Below, one piece after another: positions 1-7,461 of a stretch of DNA of 15,387 nucleotides (position 1 is the stretch's first letter; every line of letters starts with the position of its first letter). Source of the stretch: an uncultured Blautia sp. (GTDB taxonomy: Bacteria > Bacillota > Clostridia > Lachnospirales > Lachnospiraceae); contig CAKROE010000057.1 in assembly GCA_934371915.1 (NCBI GenBank), positions 1 through 15,387 of the forward strand, read 5' to 3'. Both the position numbers and the translations under genes were made by a program. The notes under the pieces are model-generated. The model worked only from the letters and a program-made list of their open reading frames with translations, was not told where the DNA came from and ran no database searches.

Positions 1-227
1 TCATTGTACAGATAGCTCATATCAACACGGTCAATACGTGCCTGCGGGAACTTCTCTGTAGGACGGAAAGATTTTTCCAGTACAGCTCCTGTGATAATAT
101 TTTTATATTTTGTTCTTACGAATGCAGCGCCCTTTCCAGGTTTTACATGCTGGAACTCAACGATCTGACATACATTTCCTTCAATTTCAATTGTGACACC
201 GTTTCTGAAATCACCTGCAGAAATCAT
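1..227 (-). CDS. efp: Elongation factor P, 5' part (3' end outside window)
   Basis: EF-P binds between the ribosomal P and E sites and relieves stalling at polyproline stretches. The visible 75 residues begin [10 protein letters not shown] and cover the N-terminal KOW-like domain and the start of the next domain. They contain the loop [10 protein letters not shown], in which Lys32 is the residue post-translationally modified in EF-P proteins (5-aminopentanol in B. subtilis, beta-lysine in E. coli; family knowledge). The ATG at 225-227 is preceded by a strong AAGGAGG (237-243), which fixes the start. The gene lies 63 bases downstream of aroK on the same strand but has a good promoter of its own (266-294). 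The rest of the protein runs off the left edge, so length and C-terminal domains cannot be checked. Confidence 0.96.
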   Translation of the reverse strand, partial: MISAGDFRNGVTIEIEGNVCQIVEFQHVKPGKGAAFVRTKYKNIITGAVLEKSFRPTEKFPQARIDRVDMSYLYN

Positions 228-265
228 TTTAATTATCCTCCTTCTTTGTGTGTTCGCTACCAACT

Positions 266-294
266 ATTTTATAATATACAGAAAGTTTTTTCAA
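266..294 (-). promoter_or_regulatory. Sigma-A promoter for efp
   Basis: Read on the minus strand there is a -35 TTGAAA (289-294), a 17-base spacer and a -10 TAAAAT (266-271). Each hexamer has one mismatch to consensus. It sits 38 bases before the efp start codon, and its -35 overlaps the aroK stop codon (291-293). This suggests efp can be transcribed independently of the genes upstream. Inferred from motif match only. Confidence 0.6.
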
Positions 295-815
295 CTATTT
301 TTTTCATATGTAGACAATTTCTCTTCAATTTCTTTAATAAGTTCCTCAAAAGGCACTTCTCCGGTTACAACCTGAATGTCTGCAAACTTCTGATATACCG
401 GATCTCTCTGTTTCAAAAGCTTCTTGATCTTGTCATCCCGGTCTTCTCCGTCAAGCATCGGATCTTTCTTGGAATCTGCCAGACGCTTTTTCAGTGTGGC
501 CAGTGATCCCTTCAGATATACGACCGTTCCCAGTTCTTTAAGATATTTTTCATTCTGTTCCTGAAGCGGAACTCCTGCCCCCAGTGAAATCACTTTTCGT
601 TCAGAATCCTGGATCAGCTGCTTTAAGGCAACGGTTTCCAGTGCACGATAATATGCTTCTCCGAATTTCTCAAAAATTTCCCTTGCTGAAAGATTCATTT
701 TTTTGGTGATGAGTTTGTCAAGATCGACAAACTGCAGCCCCAGATCTTTGGAAAGCTGCTTTCCTACTCTTGTTTTACCTGAACCCATAAACCCAATGAT
801 AACCACGTGGTTCAT
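291..815 (-). CDS. aroK: Shikimate kinase
   Basis: Phosphorylates shikimate to shikimate 3-phosphate with ATP in the chorismate pathway; cytoplasmic. It is 174 residues, normal for the family. Visible motifs: Walker A GFMGSGKT (8-15), the shikimate-binding DLD (Asp31/Asp33), FGEAYYRALE with Arg57 and Glu60, the glycine-rich LGAG (78-81), and RDPVYQKFAD with Arg137. The lid motif usually written RPLL reads DPML (118-121) here, so the usual lid arginine is Asp118; Lys116 and Lys117 are adjacent. The start ATG (813-815) overlaps the stop of the upstream phosphatase gene by four bases (ATGA), with a purine-rich AGGAGGAGGGG site upstream, so the two genes are translationally coupled. aroK and aroL are not distinguishable here. 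Confidence 0.95.
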   Translation of the reverse strand: MNHVVIIGFMGSGKTRVGKQLSKDLGLQFVDLDKLITKKMNLSAREIFEKFGEAYYRALETVALKQLIQDSERKVISLGAGVPLQEQNEKYLKELGTVVYLKGSLATLKKRLADSKKDPMLDGEDRDDKIKKLLKQRDPVYQKFADIQVVTGEVPFEELIKEIEEKLSTYEKNS

Positions 816-1315
816 GAAATCCCCTCCTCCTTTTTGTAAAAATGTAGCACTATTTTTTCCAGATATCGTTTCAGAACGATCTGGATTTCTTCTTTTGGAT
901 GGATCGGCTTTACAAGAATATTGCGGATGCCGGTTCTTTTGGCTCCGTATACATCTGTAAAAAGCTGATCTCCTATAAAAATCGTATTGCCGGTATCTGT
1001 TCCCAGAAGTTCCATTGCCTTCCGGTAATTCTTCACAGACGGCTTATGGGCATTTTCAATATATCTGGCCTGAATCTCATCTGCAAAAGGTGCCACCCGG
1101 TCAATCTGATTGTTTGACAGCAGGCAGTAACCAAAACCGATTCTGCGAAGCCGTTCAAAAAGGGCAATCGCACGTTCATCAGCCGGTGCCCCGTGAGGCA
1201 CCAGCGTATTGTCAATATCATAGATCAGTCCACGATATCCTTCTTCGTAAAGCTTCTCGTAGTCGATCTCATATGCTGAATCCAGATATTCATCCGGAAA
1301 GAAACAACGAAACAT
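812..1315 (-). CDS. YqeG-family HAD IIIA phosphatase
   Basis: A 167-residue HAD-superfamily hydrolase. Motif I is YDIDNTLV with nucleophile Asp33 and Asp35, motif II is LSNN with Ser67, Lys91 lies in AHKPSVKNY, and motif III is GDQLFTDV (115-122) followed by GAKRTGI. This is the pattern of the YqeG family; the substrate is not established. I place the start at 1315 (MFRCFFPDEYLDS) because AGGAGA lies just upstream and homologues begin the same way. In-frame ATGs at 1348 and 1381 would extend into the citrate synthase gene. It begins 22 bases after the citrate synthase stop and overlaps aroK by four bases. In B. subtilis yqeG also neighbours a shikimate gene (aroE), so the association may be functional, but that is inference. 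Confidence 0.9.
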   Translation of the reverse strand: MFRCFFPDEYLDSAYEIDYEKLYEEGYRGLIYDIDNTLVPHGAPADERAIALFERLRRIGFGYCLLSNNQIDRVAPFADEIQARYIENAHKPSVKNYRKAMELLGTDTGNTIFIGDQLFTDVYGAKRTGIRNILVKPIHPKEEIQIVLKRYLEKIVLHFYKKEEGIS

Positions 1316-1337
1316 TCTTTTCTCCTGTCTGTAACTT

Positions 1338-2699
1338 TTATCGTTCATCAAGCGGAACGTATGATGCTTCCGGAAGAACATTCTTGTATGCCGGACGAAT
1401 GATCTTGTCTGTATTGATCAGCTCCTCCATACGATGTGCACTCCAACCTACGATACGTGCTACCGCAAACATCGGTGTATAGAGTTCAAGCGGAAGATCC
1501 AGCATACTATATACAAATCCACTGTAAAAATCGACATTGGCACTGACACCTTTGTAGATTCTTCTCTCTTCTGCGATTACTTCCGGAGCCATCCACTCTA
1601 CCATAGAATACAAACGATAATCTTTCATGCGGCCTTTTTCTTTGGCAAGGCTTTCTACGAAGCCTTTCAGGACTTCTGCTCTCGGATCCGATACAGAATA
1701 GATTGCATGTCCCATACCATAGATAAGACCTCTCTTATCAAATGCTTCTTTATGCAGAAGGCGTTTCAGATAATTTCTTACTTCGTCTTCGTCCTCCCAG
1801 TTATGCACTTCTTTCTTCATATCCTGGAACATCTGGATAACTTTGATGTTTGCACCACCGTGCTTTGGTCCTTTCAGGGAACCAAGCGCAGCCGCTACTG
1901 CAGAATATGTATCCGTTCCGGATGAAGAAACGACATGTGTCGTAAAGGTAGAGTTGTTACCACCGCCATGCTCCATATGAAGGATCAGCGCGAGATCAAG
2001 GATCTTTGCTTCCAGATCTGTGTATTTCTTGTCCGGTCTCAGCATACGCAGAATATTCTCCGCTGTGGAAAGCTCCTTCTTAGGATTGTGAATATAAAGG
2101 CTCTTTCCTTTTACATAATGATTATATGCCTGATATCCGTAAACGGAAAGAAGCGGAAAGACACTGATCAGGTTCAGGCACTGACGCATAACATTCGGAA
2201 GCGAAATATCATCCGGGTTATTATCATAAGAATACAATGTCAGTACACTTCTGGAAAGTGCATTCATAATATCACGCCCCGGTGCTTTCATAATGACATC
2301 TCTTACAAAATTTGTCGGCAATGAACGTTGATTTGCAAGTAATTTCTGAAAATCTTCCAGTTCTTTTCTGTCCGGCAGCTTACCATAAAGAAGAAGATAT
2401 GTCGTCTCTTCAAATCCGAAACGGTCATCTCTTACAAATCCAGCTGTCAGATCCTTAATGTTATATCCACGGTAATAAAGACTTCCCGCACAGGGAACTT
2501 CCTTACCATCTACGACTTTTACTGCCTGTACATTGGATACCTGTGTGAGTCCGGCAAGGACACCCTTGCCATTGATATCACGAAGGCCCCTCTTTACATC
2601 ATATTTTCCATAAAGAGACAGATCTATACTGGAATGATCTTTGCATTCCTGTGTCAGTCGTTCGATTTCCGGTGTTACCTTTGTGTTAAATCCTGCCAT
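1338..2699 (-). CDS. gltA: Citrate synthase (citrate/2-methylcitrate synthase type)
   Basis: Condenses oxaloacetate and acetyl-CoA to citrate, the first step from central carbon to 2-oxoglutarate and glutamate. It has 453 residues, longer than the ~370-residue CitZ type, with an N-terminal extension before the conserved GSLYYRGYNI (72-81). Family residues are present: His244 in MEHGGGNNSTF, catalytic His280 in KGPKHGGAN, His331 in GMGHAIY, Asp390 in SANVDFYSG and Arg415 in ARIVGWSAH. The ATG at 2697-2699 follows AAAGGAG. It lies between alaA and the yqeG-like gene on the same strand, and gdhA is divergent beyond alaA, which suits a role in glutamate supply. Whether it also accepts propionyl-CoA cannot be told from sequence. 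No confident promoter was found in the 89-base gap upstream. Confidence 0.93.
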   Translation of the reverse strand: MAGFNTKVTPEIERLTQECKDHSSIDLSLYGKYDVKRGLRDINGKGVLAGLTQVSNVQAVKVVDGKEVPCAGSLYYRGYNIKDLTAGFVRDDRFGFEETTYLLLYGKLPDRKELEDFQKLLANQRSLPTNFVRDVIMKAPGRDIMNALSRSVLTLYSYDNNPDDISLPNVMRQCLNLISVFPLLSVYGYQAYNHYVKGKSLYIHNPKKELSTAENILRMLRPDKKYTDLEAKILDLALILHMEHGGGNNSTFTTHVVSSSGTDTYSAVAAALGSLKGPKHGGANIKVIQMFQDMKKEVHNWEDEDEVRNYLKRLLHKEAFDKRGLIYGMGHAIYSVSDPRAEVLKGFVESLAKEKGRMKDYRLYSMVEWMAPEVIAEERRIYKGVSANVDFYSGFVYSMLDLPLELYTPMFAVARIVGWSAHRMEELINTDKIIRPAYKNVLPEASYVPLDER

Positions 2700-2732
2700 G
2701 TAATATTGCTCCTTTCAGAAATTCAGATTTTT

Positions 2733-2759
2733 TCCGCTTTTTCTCCGCTTTTCCTCCTC
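2733..2759 (-). repeat. Direct repeat and spare Shine-Dalgarno-like site in citrate synthase leader
   Basis: In the alaA-citrate synthase gap the plus strand carries TCCGCTTTT twice (2733-2741 and 2744-2752), followed by CCTCCTC (2753-2759). In the mRNA, which is minus, this reads as a purine-rich stretch with a GAGGAGG that precedes no start codon. The site actually used for the gene lies nearer its ATG. Function unknown. Confidence 0.4.
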
Positions 2760-2788
2760 AAAATAAAACCTTCTAATAATGTAACTCT

Positions 2789-4009
2789 TTACTTATGCTG
2801 ACGATAAGTACTTAAGAACTCACGCAGCTTTTCCGATGCGCGCTCAAGCTGTCTGATGTTCGGCAGATAAACCACTCTGAAGTGATCCGGCTGCATCCAG
2901 TTAAATCCCTTACCCGGAACAAGAAGCACCTGCTTCTCATGAAGAAAATCCAGTGCAAACTGTTCATCATCCGTGATGTTGAATTTCTCTGTATCAATCT
3001 TCGGGAAAATATAAAATGCCGCATGTGGTTTGACAACAGAAATTCCCGGAATATCTCTCAGTGCATTGTAGATGCATTCTCTCTGCTCATAAACCCTTCC
3101 GCCCGGTTTGATATATTCGGTAACGCTCTGATATCCGCCCAGTGCAGTCTGCACAATGGACTGAGCCGGAACATTGGAACACAGACGCATGGAAGAAAGC
3201 ATCTTGATTCCTTCTATATAACCTTTAGCTTTGTCCTTCGCACCACTTAAGATCATCCAGCCAATACGGAAACCTGCGATCATATGAGACTTCGAAAGTC
3301 CGGAAAATGTAACGCAGAAAACATCCGGTGCCAGAGATGCGATGGAAGTATGTTCATATCCGTCCATAACCAGACGGTCATAAATCTCATCCGAAAAGAT
3401 AATCAGTTCTTTCTCTCTTGCGATCTGTACGATCTGCTCCAGAATTTCCTTCGGATAAACTGCTCCGGTTGGGTTGTTTGGGTTGATGATAACGATTGCC
3501 TTTGTTTTGTCTGTAATCTTGCTTCGGATATCGTCAATATCCGGATACCAGTCGGACTGTTCATCACAAATATAATGTACCACATTACCGCCGGCCAGTG
3601 TTGCTGTCGCTGTCCAAAGCGGATAATCCGGTGCCGGAATCAGAATCTCATCACCATTATCAAGAAGTGCCTGCATGCAAAGATTGATCAGCTCACTGAC
3701 ACCATTTCCTGTATAAATATCATTCATTGAAACATTTGGGATATTTCGAAGCTGCGCATACTGCATAATTGCCTTGCGTGCTGAGAAAATCCCTTTCGAA
3801 TCAGAATATCCCTGAGATGTACGGATGTTGCTGAGCATGTCCAGAATGACTTCCTGAGGAGCGGAAAAACCGAACGGATATGGATTTCCGATATTCAGTT
3901 TCAGGATTTCCTTTCCTTCATCTTCCATTCTCGCCGCCTCGTCAACCACCGGGCCTCTCACATCATACAGTACATTATCGAGTTTCGTTGATTTGTCAAA
4001 TGTTCTCAT
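2789..4009 (-). CDS. alaA: Glutamate-pyruvate (alanine) aminotransferase, AlaA type
   Basis: PLP-dependent class I aminotransferase, 406 residues (E. coli AlaA is 405), expected to interconvert pyruvate + glutamate and alanine + 2-oxoglutarate. As I recall the E. coli protein, whole blocks match: LKLNIGNP, GYSDSKG, NGVSELI, PAPDYPLWTA, IINPNNPTGAVY, SDEIYD. PLP-binding residues seen are Asn178 region (NPNNPTG), Asp207 and Tyr210 (SDEIYD), Lys240 in GLSKSH as the Schiff-base lysine, Arg248 in AGFRIGW, and Arg378 in DHFRVV as the carboxylate-binding arginine. I start at 4009 (MRTFDKSTKLDN) because GAGAGGAG lies just before it and homologues align from there; an upstream in-frame ATG at 4096 adds an unconserved 29 residues. 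It is divergent from gdhA, the likely source of its glutamate. Confidence 0.94.
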   Translation of the reverse strand: MRTFDKSTKLDNVLYDVRGPVVDEAARMEDEGKEILKLNIGNPYPFGFSAPQEVILDMLSNIRTSQGYSDSKGIFSARKAIMQYAQLRNIPNVSMNDIYTGNGVSELINLCMQALLDNGDEILIPAPDYPLWTATATLAGGNVVHYICDEQSDWYPDIDDIRSKITDKTKAIVIINPNNPTGAVYPKEILEQIVQIAREKELIIFSDEIYDRLVMDGYEHTSIASLAPDVFCVTFSGLSKSHMIAGFRIGWMILSGAKDKAKGYIEGIKMLSSMRLCSNVPAQSIVQTALGGYQSVTEYIKPGGRVYEQRECIYNALRDIPGISVVKPHAAFYIFPKIDTEKFNITDDEQFALDFLHEKQVLLVPGKGFNWMQPDHFRVVYLPNIRQLERASEKLREFLSTYRQHK

Positions 4010-4149
4010 TTTTTCACTCCTCTCCGTGAGTTTTCTATTCGTATTGTAATATAATCTCATATTCAGACACTTTTCGCAAGGTAAAATTCCACACAAAATT
4101 TTGTTTGCGCCCCGAAATATATTTTTTTATTTTTTTTTTACAATTTTCT

Positions 4150-4177
4150 TTGCAACTTTACCACTTTCGTGTATAAT
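4150..4177 (+). promoter_or_regulatory. Sigma-A promoter for gdhA
   Basis: A perfect -10 TATAAT (4172-4177) stands 16 bases downstream of TTGCAA (4150-4155). Shifting the -35 by one base gives TTTGCA with a 17-base spacer. The upstream T-tract may boost it. The expected transcription start near 4184 gives a leader of about 59 bases. Confidence 0.7.
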
Positions 4178-4190
4178 AGTCCGTGGACAA

Positions 4191-5577
<1,387 letters not shown>

Positions 5578-5606
5578 TCCTCTGTCATCATAAAAGCATA
5601 ATTTTT

Positions 5607-5641
5607 AAGGCGTTCCGGTTCTGACCGGAGCGCCTTTTTAT
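5607..5641 (+). terminator. Intrinsic terminator of gdhA
   Basis: A 13-bp stem (5607-5619 with 5624-5636, one G-U pair) closes a TCTG loop and runs into TTTTTATT. It begins 29 bases after the gdhA stop. The opposite strand lacks a clean T-tract after the stem, so it mainly serves the plus strand; no equally clear terminator is visible for convergent nrdR. Confidence 0.93.
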
Positions 5642-5685
5642 TGTATAATCCAGCTTAATACCTCTCGCTTATTTCCTTATTCTTC

Positions 5686-6138
5686 TTATGGCTCCATAAA
5701 TTTCTTCAGCTCATCCATAAACGTGCTGACATCTTTGAATTCACGATATACGGATGCAAAACGCACATAGGCAACTGCATCCAGGTCTTTCAGATGTTCC
5801 ATCACGATCTCGCCAATACGGGTACTTGGAATCTCCCTGTCCGCACTGTCAAAGATGTCCCCCTCTATGGAATCCATTATCATTTCAATCTTTTCTATCG
5901 GTATCGGACGCTTGTAGCAGGCGCGTAAGATTCCATCCTGAATCTTTGCACGGTCATACTGTTCACGTGTCTGGTCTTTCTTGATCACACTCAGCGGAAT
6001 CGTCTCTACCTTTTCGTATGTGGTAAAGCGTTTGCCACAGGATTCACACATTCGTCTTCTGCGGATGGAATTGGTATCTTCTACCGGTCTTGAGTCTACA
6101 ACTTTACTGTTATCCTGATTACAAAATGGGCATCTCAC
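5686..6138 (-). CDS. nrdR: Transcriptional repressor NrdR
   Basis: ATP/dATP-sensing repressor of ribonucleotide reductase genes. Exactly 150 residues, the canonical length. The N-terminal zinc ribbon has Cys3, Cys6, Cys31 and Cys34 (MRCPFC, then CESCGKRF) with the basic RRRR stretch at 26-29. An ATP-cone domain follows, roughly 47-139, starting near ETIPLSVIKKD and ending near YVRFASVYREF. The start is a GTG (6136-6138) giving MRCPFC; the overlapping ATG in another frame leads nowhere. A G-rich site lies about eight bases upstream. The gene is divergent from ymxH and has a perfect-consensus promoter. No ribonucleotide reductase gene is in the window, so its targets lie elsewhere. Confidence 0.97.
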   Translation of the reverse strand: MRCPFCNQDNSKVVDSRPVEDTNSIRRRRMCESCGKRFTTYEKVETIPLSVIKKDQTREQYDRAKIQDGILRACYKRPIPIEKIEMIMDSIEGDIFDSADREIPSTRIGEIVMEHLKDLDAVAYVRFASVYREFKDVSTFMDELKKFMEP

Positions 6139-6171
6139 AGTATTTTCCCCTCTTTCCCCTTTAATAAAATA

Positions 6172-6200
6172 ATTATATTTATTTTTTCTGACAGTGTCAA
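6172..6200 (-). promoter_or_regulatory. Perfect-consensus sigma-A promoter for nrdR
   Basis: Read on the minus strand: TTGACA (6195-6200), exactly 17 bases, TATAAT (6172-6177). Predicted transcription start is near 6165, giving a leader of about 27 bases to the GTG start. A near-palindrome overlaps the -35 (see separate entry). Confidence 0.85.
6189..6199. promoter_or_regulatory. Palindrome TGACA-G-TGTCA over the nrdR -35
   Basis: An 11-base inverted repeat with a single central base overlaps five bases of the nrdR -35 element. Its position suits a repressor operator. It does not resemble the AT-rich NrdR box as I know it, so autoregulation by NrdR is not obvious. The palindrome may be partly a by-product of the TTGACA hexamer. 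Confidence 0.35.
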
Positions 6201-6210
6201 CAAAAGCTCA

Positions 6211-6240
6211 TGTATATCTGTAAAAAAATATTCATATATT
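6211..6240 (+). promoter_or_regulatory. Candidate sporulation (sigma-E-like) promoter for ymxH
   Basis: CATATATT (6233-6240) matches the sigma-E -10 (CATACANT) at all fixed positions but one. TGTATATC (6211-6218) contains the ATA core of the -35 at a spacing of about 14 bases. This would start transcription around 6246-6247, just upstream of the ymxH ATG at 6259. AT-rich sequence makes chance matches likely. Confidence 0.35.
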
Positions 6241-6258
6241 AAAAGAAAAGGTATTTTT

Positions 6259-6522
6259 ATGAGACTTTGTGAGCTTCGACAGAAAGAAATCATTAATACC
6301 TGTACCTGCAAAAGCCTCGGTTGTCCCATTGACCTGGAATTTGACTGTGCCACAGGACGCATTCATTCCCTGATTGTTCCAGGTCCCGGTAAATTCTGCA
6401 GTTTTTTCGGACGCGAAAATGAATACATTATTCCCTGGAACTGTATCTGCCAGATTGGTGATGACATCATCCTTGTAGAAATTAAAGAAGAGAAATGTTT
6501 TCACAAAGAGCACCTTCTCTGA
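6259..6522 (+). CDS. YlmC/YmxH-family sporulation protein (PRC-barrel)
   Basis: An 87-residue single-domain protein. Family signatures are MRLCELRQKEIIN at the start, CPIDLEFD, the GRIHSLIVPGPGKFCSFFGR block (33-52), and YIIPWNCICQIGDDIILV (56-73), the PRC-barrel-like fold of the YlmC/YmxH family. Members are annotated as sporulation proteins but their biochemical role is not settled. It carries six cysteines, more than I would expect by chance in so small a protein. The start follows a modest AAAAGG. It is divergent from nrdR and upstream of sigG on the same strand; a ymxH-sigG-nrdR neighbourhood recurs in clostridia as I recall, which supports the call. Confidence 0.88.
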   Translation: MRLCELRQKEIINTCTCKSLGCPIDLEFDCATGRIHSLIVPGPGKFCSFFGRENEYIIPWNCICQIGDDIILVEIKEEKCFHKEHLL

Positions 6523-6560
6523 TCCTGTCAAGGTCTTTTATTTTTTATATTTTTTCCAAA
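6523..6560 (+). terminator. Weak terminator-like stretch after ymxH
   Basis: Just after the ymxH stop, GATCC and GGTC can form a short bulged stem (about 6522-6537), followed by a long T-rich tract (TTTTATTTTTTAT). The stem is only four pairs, so at best it terminates partially, and some read-through into sigG is plausible. Confidence 0.25.
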
Positions 6561-6588
6561 AAAGAATATTTCCCGTCCTCCCTGTGAA

Positions 6589-6608
6589 TCATTTGTAATA
6601 CCAAATGA
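6589..6608 (+). promoter_or_regulatory. Perfect hairpin in the sigG leader
   Basis: Arms TCATTTG (6589-6595) and CAAATGA (6602-6608) are fully complementary around a six-base loop. They end four bases before the AGGAGG of sigG (6613-6618). It could be an mRNA hairpin that limits ribosome access or a DNA operator. From memory, a small leader hairpin is reported to dampen sigG translation in B. subtilis. A promoter upstream (sigma-F or sigma-G type) could not be assigned with confidence. Confidence 0.5.
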
Positions 6609-6626
6609 AATAAGGAGGATATTTCG

Positions 6627-7406
6627 ATGGCACTTAATAAAGTAGAAATCTGTGGGGTAAATACTTCCAGTCTTCCGATTCTAAAACAGGAAGAAAAAGA
6701 TGAGCTGTTCCGACGTATCAAACAGGGTGACACCAAAGCAAGGGAACAGTATATTAAAGGAAATCTGCGTCTTGTATTAAGTGTTATCCGACGTTTTCAG
6801 AACAGCAATGAAAATCCTGATGATCTGTTTCAGATCGGCTGTATCGGGCTTATGAAAGCAGTTGATAATTTTGACGATACCCTGATGGTCAAATTTTCGA
6901 CATATGCAGTTCCGATGATCATTGGTGAGATTCGCCGCTATCTGCGTGACTACAACAGCATCCGCGTCAGTCGTTCTCTGCGTGATATTGCATACAAAGC
7001 TATTTATGCCAAAGAAAACTATATCCGGCAGAACCTGAAAGAGCCTACCATGGAAGAAATTGCAGAAGAAATCGGCATTGAAAAAGAAATGATCGTCTAT
7101 GCACTTGATGCTATACAGAGCCCTGTCAGTCTTTACGAACCGGTCTATTCCGAAGGCGGTGATACCCTCTACGTTATGGACCAGATCAGCGACCGCAAAA
7201 ACAAAGAAGAACACTGGCTGGAAAATCTGTCTCTCAAAGAAGCTATGAAACGGCTCGGCAGCCGCGAACGTCACATCATTGAAATGCGTTTTTATGAAGG
7301 AAAAACACAGATGGAAGTCGCAGATGAAATTGGAATCTCACAGGCGCAGGTCAGCCGCCTCGAAAAAAATGCTCTCAAAACCATGCGGAATTATCTCCGT
7401 CCATGA
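6627..7406 (+). CDS. sigG: Sporulation sigma factor SigG (late forespore)
   Basis: Directs late forespore transcription. It has 259 residues, and the N-terminus NKVEICGVNTSSLP (4-17) is the SigG hallmark separating it from SigF and SigE. Region 2 covers NLRLVLSVI through DDLFQIGCIGLMKAVDNFD (65-83) to FSTYAVPMIIGEIRRYLRD (90-108). Region 3 holds SRSLRDIAYKA and PVSLYEPVY. Region 4 ends in the helix-turn-helix TQMEVADEIGISQAQVSRLE (227-246). The ATG follows a strong AAGGAGG preceded by a perfect small hairpin. spoIIGA and sigE, adjacent to sigG in many Firmicutes, are not in this window; ymxH is upstream and nrdR beyond it. The gene ends at a terminator shared with convergent pap. Confidence 0.97.
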   Translation: MALNKVEICGVNTSSLPILKQEEKDELFRRIKQGDTKAREQYIKGNLRLVLSVIRRFQNSNENPDDLFQIGCIGLMKAVDNFDDTLMVKFSTYAVPMIIGEIRRYLRDYNSIRVSRSLRDIAYKAIYAKENYIRQNLKEPTMEEIAEEIGIEKEMIVYALDAIQSPVSLYEPVYSEGGDTLYVMDQISDRKNKEEHWLENLSLKEAMKRLGSRERHIIEMRFYEGKTQMEVADEIGISQAQVSRLEKNALKTMRNYLRP

Positions 7407-7435
7407 TCGCGCTCTATTATATATAACATCAAAAG

Positions 7436-7461
7436 AAAAAGCCCCTATTTCAGGGCTTTTT
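7436..7461. terminator. Bidirectional terminator between sigG and pap
   Basis: Perfect 9-bp arms AAAAAGCCC (7436-7444) and GGGCTTTTT (7453-7461) surround an eight-base loop, with a T-tract in both directions, so it can end both sigG and convergent pap transcripts. The pap stop codon (7445-7447) lies in the loop, so one arm is made of the last pap codons. Confidence 0.88.

Noticed and set aside
2789..4096. alaA starting at 4096 with a 29-residue extension
   Set aside because: The extension is unlike AlaA N-termini, while the ATG at 4009 has a ribosome site and matches homologues.
6551..6570. Terminator hairpin in the T/A-rich stretch before sigG
   Set aside because: The arms are imperfect and consist only of A/T pairs with a two-base loop, so no stable stem forms.
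6777..7274. A 165-codon open frame antisense to sigG
   Set aside because: Phe-rich complement of sigG with no motif of its own.
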